Part shown: positions 48,727-60,914 of the stretch, in pieces | Layout: each line of letters starts with the position of its first letter | Numbering within the stretch: position 1 is the stretch's first letter | Source of the DNA: Flabesymbios commensalis | Lineage: Eukaryota; Annelida; Polychaeta; Terebellida; Flabelligeridae | Assembly: GCA_964017125.1 (NCBI GenBank) | Contig: OZ024905.1 | Location: 34,197,534-34,261,533, forward strand | Length of the DNA stretch: 64,000 bases | Direction: 5' to 3' | The notes under the pieces: model-generated | What the model saw: only the letters and a program-made list of their open reading frames with translations | Told to the model about the DNA's origin: nothing | The model's database searches: none | Made by a program: the position numbers and the translations under genes

Positions 48727-51310
48727 TTAGCTCCCGCCGTCACCGTAGGTGAGCGAAGGGAGCTATGGATTCTACCTCCGTTTTTTTTTGGCCTCTTCTT
48801 TTGCCTATAACTTTGTGAGAAAATAAGCTAGGATAACAATTTTTGGTATGTGGGTTACTTCCAGGTGGCTAATGGACGGGTTAAAATATTTTTAATCTGA
48901 ATTCAATACGCAAGGTTGCAGAGGAGAAAATGATGATGTGACGGCGTTTGGCCGTTGGGCCGTCCGTAAACAATTCGTTTCCGGAGCATATCTCTGAAAG
49001 TACTTGTCCGATTGTCTTCAAATTTTACACACAACACCCCTAGGGGGTCTAGTTGTGCCTTTTGGGGTATTTGAACTTTGACCTACTTCTGGTTCAGAAC
49101 TATGACCTATTTTGACGTTTTGACGCGCACTTCGTTTCCGGAGCAGATCTCGAAAAGTACTGGGCCGATGACAGTCATATTGCACATACATGTTCTCTAA
49201 GGTCCCTAGTTCTGCCTTTTCAGGTTTTTGGACCTTGACCTTGAAGTTGACCCAGCACTTTGACCTAATTTATAACATCGGTAAATCCGACTGAAAGATT
49301 TTGCGGAATATCATGAAAACCGCTCAAGATAGCTACACCATTACTATAAAACAAATTGTGAGGTTTCAGGAGAGGATGCATCTTGAAAAATTTCAAGTCG
49401 ATAAAATTAAAAATGGCCGCCTATCGGCCATTATTCACCTCGACAGGCCTGATATTGCGGAATATCATGAAAACCGCTCAAGATAGCTACACCATTAATA
49501 TCAAATAAATTGTAAGGTTTCAGGAGAGGATGCATCCTGAAAAAATTGAAGTTGAGAAAATTCAAAATGGCCGCCTATCAGCCATTATTCACCTCGACAG
49601 GCCTGTTATTGTGGAATATCATGAAAACCGCTCAAGATATCTACACCATTACTATAAAACAAATTGTAAGGCTTCAGGAGAGGATGTATTTTGAAAAAAA
49701 TCATTTTGTCAAAGTTCAAAATGGCCGCCAATCAGCCATTATTCACTTTCACATGGCCGTTATTTGGTAAACCGTGCTAGATGGCTAGACCATTACTATA
49801 AAACAAAATGTGTGATTTCAGGAGAGGATGCATCTTGGAAAAATTTGACTCGATAAAATTCAAAATGGCCGCTTATCGGCCATTATTCACTTTCACATGG
49901 CCGTTATTTGGTCAACCGTGCTAGATGGCTAGACCATCACTGTAAAACGAAATGTGAGATTTCAGATGAGGATGCATCTTGAAAAAAATTGACTTGATCA
50001 AATTTAAAATGGCCGCCTTTTCGGCCATTATTCATTTTCACATGGCTGATATTTGGTAAACCGTGCTAGATGGCTAGACCATTACCTGATTACTATAAAA
50101 CAAAGTGTGAGTTTTCGGAGGAGGATGCACCCTGAAAATTTTAAACTTACGAATTCAAAATGGCCGACAATCAGCATTATTTACCTCGATAGGCCTGATA
50201 TCAGGTAAACCGTGCTAGATAGCTAGACCATTAATATAAAACAAAATGTGACGTTTCGAGAGAGGATGCCTTTTAAAAACTTTCGACTCAATCGAATTCA
50301 AAATGGCCGCCTATCGGCCACTATTTACTTGCACATTGCTGATATTTGGTAAACCGTGTTAGATAGCTGGACCATTACTATAAAACAAAATGTGAGATTA
50401 CAAAAGAGGATGCATCTTGAAAAAATTGACTCGATCAAATTCAAAATGGCCGCCTATCGGCCATTATTCACTTTCACATAGCCGGTTTTTAGTAACCGTA
50501 CTAGATGGCTAGACCATTACTATAAAACAAAATGTGAGATTTCAGGAGAGGATGCATCTCGAAAAATTTTGACTTGATCAAATTCAAAATGGCCTCCTAT
50601 CGGCCATTATTCACTTTCACATGGGCGATATTTGGTAAACCGTGCTAGATGGCTAGACCATTACTATAGAATGAAATGTGAGATTTCAGCTGAGGATGCA
50701 TCTTGGAAAATTTTGACTTGATCAAATTCAAAATGGCCGCCTTCAGGCCATTATTCACTTTCACATGGCCGATATTTGGTAAACCGTGCTAGATAGCTAG
50801 ACGATTACTATAGAATGAAATGTGAGATTTCAGCTGAGGATGCATCTTGAAAAATTCTGACTCGTTCAAATTCAAAATAGCCCCCTATCGGCCATTATTT
50901 ACTTTCACATGCCCAATATTTTGCAAACTGTGTTAGATGTTAGTCCATTACTATAAAACAAAATTTGAGGTTTCGGGGGAGGATGCACCCTAAGTTTTTG
51001 ACTAATTTATATCGAATTCAAAATGACCGTAAATCAGCTATTAGTTACCTCGATTGGCCTGATATAGGGTAAACCGTGCCAGATAGGTAGACCATTACTG
51101 GGATACTGATTAGGATCATTAATTTCAATGGAGGTTTGCAATCTCTGACAGACTGTCTAGTTCTTATCCCACTCTTAGACTGGGCTTCTTAGACCTAGTT
51201 GTCTTGCGTCTTGTTGACCTAGCCTAGGACTACATTAAAAAACCTACACAAAATTGCTTAAATCAAATTCTAATTCGTCGCGGGAGCTCCTGGACTTATG
51301 TAGTCTTGTT
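48727..51310 (+). mobile_element. H1 copy H, full length
   Basis: 5' hairpin (one base shorter: GGTGAGCGAAGGGAGCTA), complete leader, about thirteen units, unique tail, terminus GCGGGAGCTCC...TAGTCTTGTT. It is closely similar to copy I unit by unit (including the CTGATTACTATAAAAC variant). Downstream TTATTGAG and upstream ATCTATA leave it consistent with a T^T site. Confidence 0.9.
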
Positions 51311-51830
51311 TTATTGAGTTTTACCATCGCTGTAACAATCTAAGTGTTATAGTTTTGATTAGAAAGTATATAATTGGTGAATAAATGTGATAACCATGTC
51401 TAGAAAAGACCAGAAGAGGCCGTGTTTTGGTGATATAAGTCATAGATGAAATGCCTGGTTGGTAGTTTGATTGTCATATGGGCCCAAATAAAAAGAAAAA
51501 ATGGTGAATTTAAGTATGGATGCTACTAATAGCAGTCCATTCTAATATGTGTGGCATATTTCAACAACAATTTTCGAAATACAAGGTAACCATGACGACT
51601 TTGTGTGACGAAATAGAGGCGGGAATAGCCACTACATTTAACTGTTTTATTCAATGCGACTTTCAAGGAAACCAGGCCGATTTTCATGATATCAATAATT
51701 ATTCAAAGGGCTCCGAGGGCAACAGTTGTCAATATATTTGCCTAATTCAAAAACTATATTGTTCAGAACACCTTCAAGCATCATACCAGGCCGAAATAAA
51801 ATAATCAAAGAAAATTATATCTCCACATAT
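51311..51830. other. DNA between copy H and MITE copy 2
   Basis: Contains AAGGTAACCATGACGACTTT and an open + frame of 94 codons (51520-51804) without recognisable motifs. No element ends. Nothing further can be said. Confidence 0.3.
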
Positions 51831-52321
51831 GGTCTCACCACCCTAAATAAGCCGAAATCCAGGGAGGTGTCTACTAATGATGGAATCATCACACAAAATA
51901 TTTTTAATGCGGCTGTTCCAACCTCTATTGAAACAAAATAAAATACAAAGAAGTAATAATTTTGTGAATATTTAATAAGCCCACGTTATCTTCTTTGTCA
52001 AGGATATCAGGAATAACTGTTTCATGATAACCTCGCAGGGATACAGTGGGTTAAAATGGTGTGTGTCTGTTCTGTGAAAGAGAGCACGGATTATAGCCCA
52101 ATTTTAACAGTATTGACTTTTTTACACTCTAGGGGGCGTAGCTCAAAATCTGTCTGGTAACCATACCCATAGCGGGCCTGTTTTCGAACAAGGACATCTC
52201 AAGCTTTATCCTGATATGTCACACTAAATATCTAATAGGGTGAAAAATGGTGAAATCGGCCTGCGGAATTGAGGCAATTTACATGTGTTTCAATGGGACT
52301 GGCATTTGGGGTGGTGAGACC
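51831..52321. mobile_element. 491 bp TIR MITE (GGTCTCACCACCC), copy 2
   Basis: Same termini and interior as 48147-48638, same orientation, almost identical. The flanks are ACATAT on the left and ATAAAC on the right. The near-identity suggests recent movement or a local duplication. Confidence 0.85.
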
Positions 52322-53520
52322 ATAAACGTATGTGATGGATATGCCCTGAACAAATTCAACTCCATCAAATTCAAAATGACTTTCGGCCATTATTGATATT
52401 AATATGCATAATACCTGGCAAGCCGTGGTAGATAGCTAGACCATTACTATAAAACAAGTACTAGTGATCTTAGTTTGATTCGTGGTCTTGTTTATGTGAA
52501 ATTACTGTTGAGTATGGACGTGACCTGATTAGATTTTTAGATTTCCACCTCCAAGCAAACTCTGACGACTATTTTTTTTATATAATTTCTTTGTCCATGT
52601 TCATGTGCTACAGAACACGCGACTATTTTATTGATTTTAATAAATTGATCTTATGTTCAGATAAATGGCTTGAAACTGTTTCTGGCGGATGCCTATTGTC
52701 GTCATGCGCTGCGTAGGCCTGCGTCTATCTGTCCACCACTTTCAGCACTATTAACTCATTTTGCGTTACTGGAAAGCACATTCAACTCCATATGCAGGTT
52801 AATTGTGACTAATCCTTGATCAAGTTCTAGTTTGACCTTTTTGTGACCTCTATGACCTTGATTTTGTTCCAATCGGTAAATGTTCTCGTCAACGCGATTA
52901 ACTCAAAATAGCAAATTATCGGCTATTTTTCTTAATATGTGTATTATCTGGGAAACCGTGCCAGATAGCTGGACCGGCATTACTATAAAAAAAATTGTAC
53001 AGCTTCAGGGAAGGATCTGCCCTGAAAAATATCTACTTGATAAATTCAAAATGGTCGACTTGCGACCATTATTGACTTGAATATGGTAATATCTGGAAAA
53101 CCGTTCCAGATGGCTGGACCATTACCGGTACTCGAAAAAATGTGCGGTTTCAGGGAGGGATATGCCCAGAAAAAAATCAACTCGATAAAATGACGACCGA
53201 CTTGCAGCCTTTATTGACTTGAAAGTGTGTAATATCTGGAAAACCATGCCAGATAGATAGACAATTGCTATAAAATAGAATGTGCGGCTTCAAGGAGGGA
53301 TATGCTCTAAAGAATTTCAACTCAATCAACTCAAATGGCCGACTTGTGGGCATTATTGAATTTTATATGCGTATATCTGGAAAATCGTGCCAGATGGCTA
53401 CACCGTTAATATGAAACAAAATATGCAGCTTCGTGAAAGGATGCACCCTGAAAAAATTCAACTCGATCAAATTAAAAATAAGCGACTTTAGCCCATTAGG
53501 CTCTATTTATTTTGAAATCT
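52322..53520 (+). mobile_element. Old H1-type units, including a compensated hairpin
   Basis: Degraded units occur at 52350-52460 and 52900-53500 (AACCGTGCCAGATAGCTGGA, AGCTTCAGGGAAGGAT, CTCGATCAAATT). The segment 52460-52890 is unlike them and unrecognised. The unit at 53051-53069 has the stem ATGGTCG / CGACCAT. Confidence 0.6.
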
Positions 53521-53717
53521 GTTAAAAAATATAAATATCTCCTCTATTAGGAGAGAGTGGGGCACCTTGACCATAGGGGCACGCTGAACCACTTGACTTT
53601 TCTCTGTTTGTTTAAGTCACAATCGCCAGATCTCCCATCAATATGACCACCTGGTAGTGTGTGAACAAACCAAAAATTAAAGGGCACATTTGATCACCTC
53701 ATTTTAATTTCTTCTTA

Positions 53718-56297
53718 TTAGCTCCCGCCGTCACCGTAGGTGAGACGGAGGGAGCTATGGATTCTACCTCCTTTTTTTTGGCCTCTTCTTTTGCCTATAA
53801 CTTTGTGAGAAAATAAGCTAGGATAACAATTTTTGGTATGTGGGTTACTTCCAGGTGGCTAATGGACAGGTTAAAATATTTTTAATCTGAATTTAATACA
53901 CAAGGTTGCAGAGGAGAAAATGATGATGTGACGGCGTTGGGCCGTCCGTAAACAATTCGTTTCCGGAGCATATCTCTGAAAGTACGTGTCCGATTGTCTT
54001 CAAATTTTACACACAACACCCCTAGGGGGTCTAGTTGTGCCCTTTGGGGTATTTGAACTTTGACCTACTTCTGGTTCAGAACTATGACCTATTTAGACGT
54101 TTTGACGCGCACTTCGTTTCCGGAGCAGATCTCGAAAAGTACTGGGCCGATGACAGTCATATTGCACATACATGTTCTCTAAGGTCCCTAGTTGTGCCTT
54201 TTCAGGTTTTTGGACCTTGACCTTGAAGTTGACCCAGCACTTTGACCTAATTTATAACATCGGTAAATCTGACTGAAAGATTTTGCGGAATATCATGAAA
54301 ACCGCTCAAGATAGCTACACCATTACTATAAAACAAATTGTGAGGTTTCAGGAGAGGATGCATCTTGAAAAATTTCAAGTCGATAAAATTAAAAATGGCC
54401 GCCTATCGGCCATTATTCACCTCGACAGGCCTGATATCGCGGAATATCATGAAAACCGCTCAAGATAGCTACACCATTAATATCAAATAAATTGTAAGGT
54501 TTCAGGAGTGGATGCATCTTGAAAAATTTGAAGTTGATAAAATTCAAAATGGCCGCCTATCAGCCATTATTCACCTCGGCAGGCCTGATATTGTGGAATA
54601 TCATGAAAACCGCTCAAGATATCTACACCATTACTATAAAACAAATTGTAAGGCTTCAGGAGAGGATGCATTTTGAAAAAATTCAACTCGTCCAAGTTCA
54701 AAATGGCCGCCAATCGGCCATTATTCACTTTCACTTGGCAGTTATTTGGTAAACCGTGCTAGATGGCTAGACCATTACTATAAAACAAAATGTGTGATTT
54801 CAGGAGAGGATGCATGTTGAAAAAATTCGACTCGATAAAATTAAAAATGGCCGCTTATCGGCCATTATTCACTTTCACATGGCCGTTATTTGGTCAACCG
54901 TGCTAGATGGCTAGACCATTACTGTAAAACAAAATGTGAGATTTCAGATGAGGATGCATCTTGAAAAAATTTGACTTGATCAAATTTAAAATGGCCGCCT
55001 TTTCGGCCATTATTCATTTTCACATGGCTGATATTTGGTAAACCGTGCTAGATGGCTAGACCATTACCTGATTACTATAAAACAAAGTGTGAGTTTTCGG
55101 GGGAGGATGCACCCTCAAAATTTTTAACTTACGAATTCAAAATGGCCGACAATCAGCATTATTTACCTCGATAGGCCTGATATCAGGTAAACCGTGCTAG
55201 ATAGCTAGACCATTACTGTAAAACAAAATGTGACGTTTCGAGAGAGGATGCCTTTTAAAAACTTTCGACTCAATTGAATTCAAAATGGCCGCCTATCGGC
55301 CACTATTTACTTTCACATTGCTGATATTTGGTAAACCGTGTTAGATAGCTGGACCATTACTATAAAACAAAATGTGAGATTACAAGAGAGGATGCATCTT
55401 GAAAAAAATTGACTCGATCAAATTCAAAATGGCCGCCTATCGGCCATTATTCACTTTCACATAGCCGGTTTTTGGTAACCGTACTAGATGGCTAGACCAT
55501 TACTATAAAACAAAATGTGAGATTTCAGGAGAGGATGCATCTTGAAAAATTTTGACTTGATCAAATTCAAAATGGCCTCCTATCCGCCATTATTCACTTT
55601 CACATGGGCGATATTTGGTAAACTGTGCTAGATGGCTAGACCATTACTATAGAATGAAATGTGAGATTTCAGCTGAGGATGCATCTTGGAAAATTTTGAC
55701 TTGATCAAATTCAAAATGGCCGCCTTTAGGCCATTATTCACTTTCACATGGCCGATATTTGGTAAACCGTGCTAGATAGCTAGACGATTACTATAGAATG
55801 AAATGTGAGATTTCAGCTGAGGATGCATCTTGAAAAATTCTGACTCGATCAAATTTAAAATGGCCCCCTATCGGCCATTATTTACTTTCACATGCCCAAC
55901 ATTTTGCAAACTGTGTTAGATGTTAGTCCATCACTATAAAACAAAATTTGAGGTTTCGGGGGAGAATGCACCCTAAGTTTTTAACTAATTTATATCTAAT
56001 TCAGAATGACCGTAAATCAGCTATTAGTTAACTCGATTGGCCTGATATCGGGTAAACCGTGCCAGATAGGTAGACCATTACTGGGATACTGATTAGGATC
56101 ATTCATTTCAATGGAGGTTTGCAATCTCTGACAGACTGTCTAGTTCTTATCTTACTCTTAGACTGGGCTTCTTAGACCTAGTTGTCTTGCGTCTTGATTT
56201 TTGACCTAGACTAGGACTACATTAATAACCCTAAACAAAATTGCTTAAATCAAATTCTAATTCGGAGCGGGAGCTCCTGGACTTATGTAGTCTTGTT
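53718..56297 (+). mobile_element. H1 copy I, full length, best reference copy
   Basis: 5' hairpin 53718-53758, leader with GTTTCCGGAGCA at two places (53959 and 54115), then units spaced 154, 154, 144, 144, 145, 149 and 144 bp from 54318 onward. The unique tail (GGATACTGATTAGGATCATT, CTGACAGACTGTCTAGTTC) ends CGGAGCGGGAGCTCC and TCTTGTT. Short + frames in the leader and first units recur in other copies but contain stops between units. No helicase or replication domain, so it is non-autonomous. Confidence 0.92.
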
Positions 56298-57171
56298 CTT
56301 ATTGAAACGTAGTAATAAATAACAATTTTCACAGGAGCACTTTCAAGGCCAATTTTGAATAAGAACTACTATTTTACATTTGTTTTGGCAAGAAAAAAAT
56401 TATCAGCAATTTTATCTTGAGGAATTTTGATGGGGCACGTTGAACCATGAAAAGTGGGGCACGTTGAACGATAGTCCAATGTAAAATTTAGGAGTGGGGC
56501 ACCTTGAACTTGGGGGCACGTTGAACCACTTGAATTTGCTGCTTATGTGTCATTTCAAAACCGTTATATCATTTTTTATCGGGGTTCAAGGTACCCCGAC
56601 TCATGGTTCAAGGTGCCCCGTAGTTGGGGCAGGTTGAGCCTATGAAAAACATTAATTTAAATGTGATTTTTATCTTTAGTGAAAGATTAAGTTCAAGTCA
56701 TTTTATGCCAGGATGTTACCTTTTTCTACAGGAGTTTTCATAAAATGAAAGCTCCATTTATCAAACACAAAGTGGACTTTTAATCTCAGACGAATTCCAA
56801 TATTTGCAATTCACGTTTGGTTCGGTTTTTGTTTGTTTTTTTAGCGACCTCTTTTCAGATACTCTAATCTGACTGAAATGTCCCAGCTTTTAATCCGATA
56901 GAAATATAAATTTATGTACCAGATTCTATGTCTATCAAGAAAATCCCACCTCCTCCCGCTTCCATCCGCAGCAAGTTTTTTGTTTATTGTTCATTTTTCT
57001 TATGACCGTTTTCATACCCTCCTCAGCAACAGATAATCTTGTTTAATAATGGTATTGATAGATTTTGTCAATATTATGTAATTTGTATGTATTGATACAA
57101 GAGTCAAAGTTCACTTTAATATAATAATGTGAACAATTAGTAGATTGTTATTTATAGGTTTTGTTTTGTGT

Positions 57172-57865
57172 AAGCAGGGGTACTGGGATGATTGCTAGTA
57201 GTAGTACTTTTCGCCCACATCCGGAGAGGGTCATTAGGGATCTGTTTCGTCTGTTGGATGCCGTGCACGTCATTGTACGGAAGCACTAGTCTACAGCAAT
57301 CATCCAAGGGCAGCTGCAGCCTCCTCGTATCTGGCTATAATCTTCGGGCGGATTGCCAGTGGCGTACCCTGGTTCCTCCGCTCAACAGCGGAGCCAATGC
57401 AGCACCCGCGTCAGTGCTGGCGCTGATGTAGGCCGTGGTAGCCTTAAATAACCGGCAATAGCGTGTTTGACATTAGGTCTCTCACGTGGGATGAATGGAG
57501 TTACCCAGAGGGAGTGATTCTTCCTATTGTTACTCTGGGGACTATCCGACCCGAGGATAGCAGAGCTGCGCGAAATGCCACAGAGTTTCGTCATTAAATT
57601 GTACAGCGAAACTCAAGTCTCCGGCCGTCTGGGCATGTCTGGGGGTATATCCCCTAGACATGCCCAGAAACCCCTTATCGGGCGAGCGAAGGAAAACGCT
57701 CTCAATATCCCACCATGCCCTATCACCCCCACCCTCACATCATCATCTGTACATCCTTCATCTCATCAATTGACTACAATGTTGTTATCGTATTATAATG
57801 TCACTTAAAAGACCATTTGTGCCGAAAAGTGACGTAGAGCAATGATTTACTACTACTACTACTAC
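57172..57865 (+). mobile_element. 694 bp retroposon with (TAC)n tail and TSD
   Basis: TTTGTGT flanks both ends (57165-57171, 57866-57872) and the 3' end is a (TAC)n run, as for a LINE or SINE insertion. It is GC-richer than its host element. A + frame runs 57527-57808 (GLSDPRIAELREMPQSF, then a Pro/Ser-rich end) with no known motif. A long inverted repeat at 57628-57668 gives an 18 bp stem. It may be a non-autonomous or internally deleted LINE relative. Confidence 0.6.
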
Positions 57866-58342
57866 TTTGTGTGAACAATTACTAGTTTGGTATTGGTAGT
57901 TTTTGTTAATAATATTTTATGTAATTTGTTTGTAATGATACAAGAGTCAATTACAGACATGTATAAATATTCATAGTAGATTAGATCAATTACAGACATG
58001 TATAAATATTAATAGTAGATTTGATCAATTACAGACAGTAGATTAGATCAACTAGAGACATGTATAAATATTTACTGGTTAATCCTGTTAACCGACCGTC
58101 AAGTAAATTTATACCTATTTTGGTATTAGGGCTTCACTCTGTTACAACCACGTTTACATTAACAACATTTGACGTAAAACCCTTTTTATTTGTAGTTGTT
58201 TATTTTGATGTTTATTTTTAATAAACAAAATTCCCCCATTTTATGTGTCTGTTTTTTGTGTGATAAATAATTCAGTTCCATTCTGACTTGAGAGGGGGTA
58301 GGGAAATAGAAAAACTGGGCCAAGGTGCCCCACTCTCCCCTA

Positions 58343-59355
58343 TCTGTCTCACATGACTAATTTGAAATATATATGGTCATGAGATAGTCGAGTCAGCATT
58401 TTAAAGTTTTTTTCCAAATGATTTTAGCTTTTAAACACTGTTTAGAGGCTGAAGGCATAAACAGCGCTTACATCCCGTGTCAAAGTTTTTATTCTTGTGT
58501 TTCTCACCCTCCTGCGTCTCCATTACCTGCGAATTGTGTTATTATCACAGCACCCTTCAACGTCGTGGGTAGTGATAATGTGGAATGTGTTTTGCATTCT
58601 TCTTATTATTTGTTGTGTCATGCGAGCTGTCCATTTCAAAGTTACGCATTCATTATCCGCTGCTGATCTGCTGATACGATTTTGGCCTTCTCCGTGGGCA
58701 GGTGGGTGGTGGGAAACACTCATACAATCCAAGGAAAACCTTGGGTAGGGCATTTTTCTGACCACAGGTGTTGATCACACTAATTTGTGAGATTGAGCAT
58801 TGTGTCAATAGTTGACGCTCGTGAGCGACAATTATGGCCATATTCAGTTATTGACTCATGAAAAGTTCCTTGTTAACAAGGTATCACTGTCTTCGGACGT
58901 TGTCTCTTATCCCCATCCTTACCAGTCCTTATCTAAGGTTCAATCTGAGCTTTGGTAGCAATTAGAGCATGCAAATGTTCATATATTATAAGGTATAAGG
59001 TACAATTTCACTTAATAGGGGACCACCTCGCTATTGATCACTTTTGCTTGGTCCCTTGGTCCCTTCAGCGAGGTTGTACTGTACCATTAAAATTTGACTT
59101 ATCAATTTTCATGTCTACGGAGCTGCCTCTTTCCTTTCTGTTTCACCTTGCTTTCCGCTGTTTTAATAGTTTTGTAGTGTTGCACTTATATGAAACTGGC
59201 GGGTATATGTTCCTTTCTGTTGGAATTCCCTTTTTGGGAAAAATTGAAATATATTATATTCATGGTGTATGATACGTTGTACCTTCAATAGTTTGAAGGA
59301 GCAAGTGTCTGTGTGTCAAATTAGTATGAGCTTCAAGTGCAGGAACGTGGGTACA
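58343..59355. other. Intergenic DNA
   Basis: Near 58996-59085, GGTACAATTTCACTT / GGGGACCACCTCGCTA and the inverted AGCGAGGTTGTACTGTACC look like TIR-type ends related to those at 2852-3185. The rest is unrecognised. Confidence 0.35.
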
Positions 59356-59362
59356 ATAATAA

Positions 59363-59450
59363 CAGTACAGTACAGTACAGTACAGTACAATACAGTACAG
59401 TACAGTACAGTACAGTACAGTACACTATCAGTACACTATCAGTACACTAT
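59363..59450. repeat. (ACAGT)n microsatellite
   Basis: About 13 tandem ACAGT pentamers with one ACAAT variant, passing into three ACACTATCAGT units. The open frame across it (VQYST repeats) is a by-product. Confidence 0.9.
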
Positions 59451-60900
59451 ATAATTATATGGAATTTTTTTTGAAATATAGTTGCCACAAGAAGTAAGAG
59501 TGTTTCATCAATTAAAAAGGTGTAACATATATTCTTGTTTATCTTGTTTAGTAGGTTTTCTAGTTTTTCTTGTAATGGGAGTTTTTTTTGTTTTGTTAAT
59601 CCTCACGGGGGGGGGGGGGTATTAAAACTACAAGTTATGATCATTACGGCGGACAACCCACCCAGTATGTAATCAACGACAGAAATTAAATATAGTAGCT
59701 CTGTATCACCCAGGTAAAATGTGTTGTTTTGGACGTAGTGTAGGCCAGGCGGATTATTGGTCTGTGTTTGCCGTGATCGTCCCCTTACCAATCTTACGTT
59801 GAAAAAAAGGGGGTCATTTTGGCGAAGCATTGCTGTAGGCCAGTGCCGCTCCAATCTTCGGCTGTTGTGCCTGGTATTTCGCGGGCTCTGGGATGTGTGC
59901 CGAATTCTGATTGGAATGATGTGAGCTGACAGCCAATGGGATAGCGTGGCAATTTTCGTGGATTAGCGCGAAGGCAGACTATAGGTAATTTTGTTAGAAG
60001 GCGCAAATGGAAAATTGTAATATCACTTTTGCTACAGCTCTAGTGGAGTCAACATCAGTCCTGTGTGCATGATGGTATATATGCTGGAGTGAGATTAATT
60101 AAACATTGCTTACCGCTCTAAATTTACTGTTTTATCATCCGGTTACCTGCCATTTTTTGACTAGCCCACTCGAACTCCTAGGATTTTCATATGTAATCAT
60201 CGATAAGGTAACTTTCAATCGGTCATACAATGGTTTATGCTGACAAAAGATATTTGCAGAAGTGCATGTCCATCACCAGGTGGCTTCACGAATAAAGATC
60301 TGGGGTAAATGCACGAGTGAATAAGCGTTACACTTTTATGACCAACAAGCACTTGGTGTCTCCAGATTCATTTCTGGCTCACTGACTCTCCTTAGACACT
60401 ATTTTTGTCAATATTGTTCCGACGTTGGGTTAATTGATGCTGCTGTAGTTGGAACATCTTTGATGGACTCTGTCTGGTTTATAAAGTATGAAGGAAAGAC
60501 TCGCTTGTGATAGGTCTACCGTTACTAAGTTTTAAACCGGAGGCATTTCCAGGGGGTCCTCGGGGTACTCAAGTACCCCCTTTAATTTTCAGTGATGGCT
60601 TTCCTTTTGATTTATTTCATATAAAATCAATGCATCCGTATACCCAGCATCTCAAATGTTCACTTTACAGCAAAGGTACCACAAAATTCTGTTTTTTTTA
60701 ATTCTCCCAGGAGGGATCCCCTAACATTATTTGAATAATAAGTTGGCCTATATGTATGTCGTAAAATGAACAGATTGGCGGTATTAAGAAACATTTTCAT
60801 GGTGAATTTTAATGGTTTTTTTACCCAGCATTGTTGACGTACTGGTGGATGGTACATATTTGCTAAAGCGCGGTGGCATAGGATTATGTAGTTGTTCATT
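59451..60900. other. Intergenic DNA, nothing recognised
   Basis: It contains a 13-G run near 59607. The stretch 59820-59960 is moderately GC-rich with minus-strand frames lacking known motifs. No element ends or splice-framed exons recognised. Confidence 0.4.
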
Positions 60901-60914
60901 TTGTGTCATGTTCC

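Larger units (their letters stand above)
53548..58342. mobile_element. TIR element with GGGGCACSTTGAACC subterminal repeats
   Basis: The left end TAGGAGAGAGTGGGGCACCT and the inverted right end AGGTGCCCCACTCTCCCCTA form ~25 bp TIRs. GGGGCACGTTGAACC-type motifs recur at 53576, 56432, 56455, 56494 and 56513, and inverted at 56583 and 56605. Without its two insertions (H1 copy I and the 57172 retroposon) it is about 1.5 kb. Direct repeats with GATACAAGAGTCAA (57097, 57939) lie inside. No transposase recognised. Confidence 0.75.

Noticed and set aside
54035-54220. Recurrent ~61-codon frame (LNFDLLLVQNYDLFRRFD...) in the leader of H1 copies B, C, D, E, G, I
   Set aside because: The conservation is explained by family descent. 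The frame begins at a non-unique codon inside a duplicated leader, has no recognisable domain and is not linked to a promoter or replication protein.
54283-54752. Recurrent frames (MRNIMKTAQDSYTITIKQI...) across H1 units
   Set aside because: They repeat with the ~150 bp units, are broken between units, and change frame because unit length is not a multiple of three throughout.
53718-56297. CRISPR-like reading of H1 (regular repeats with variable parts)
   Set aside because: Units are ~150 bp, spacers are not unique, and the setting is a eukaryotic transposon family.
57192-57431. 79-codon + frame at the start of the (TAC)n retroposon
   Set aside because: No recognisable motif; part of a short non-autonomous insertion.
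59269-59454. Frame with VQYST repeats
   Set aside because: Produced by the (ACAGT)n microsatellite.
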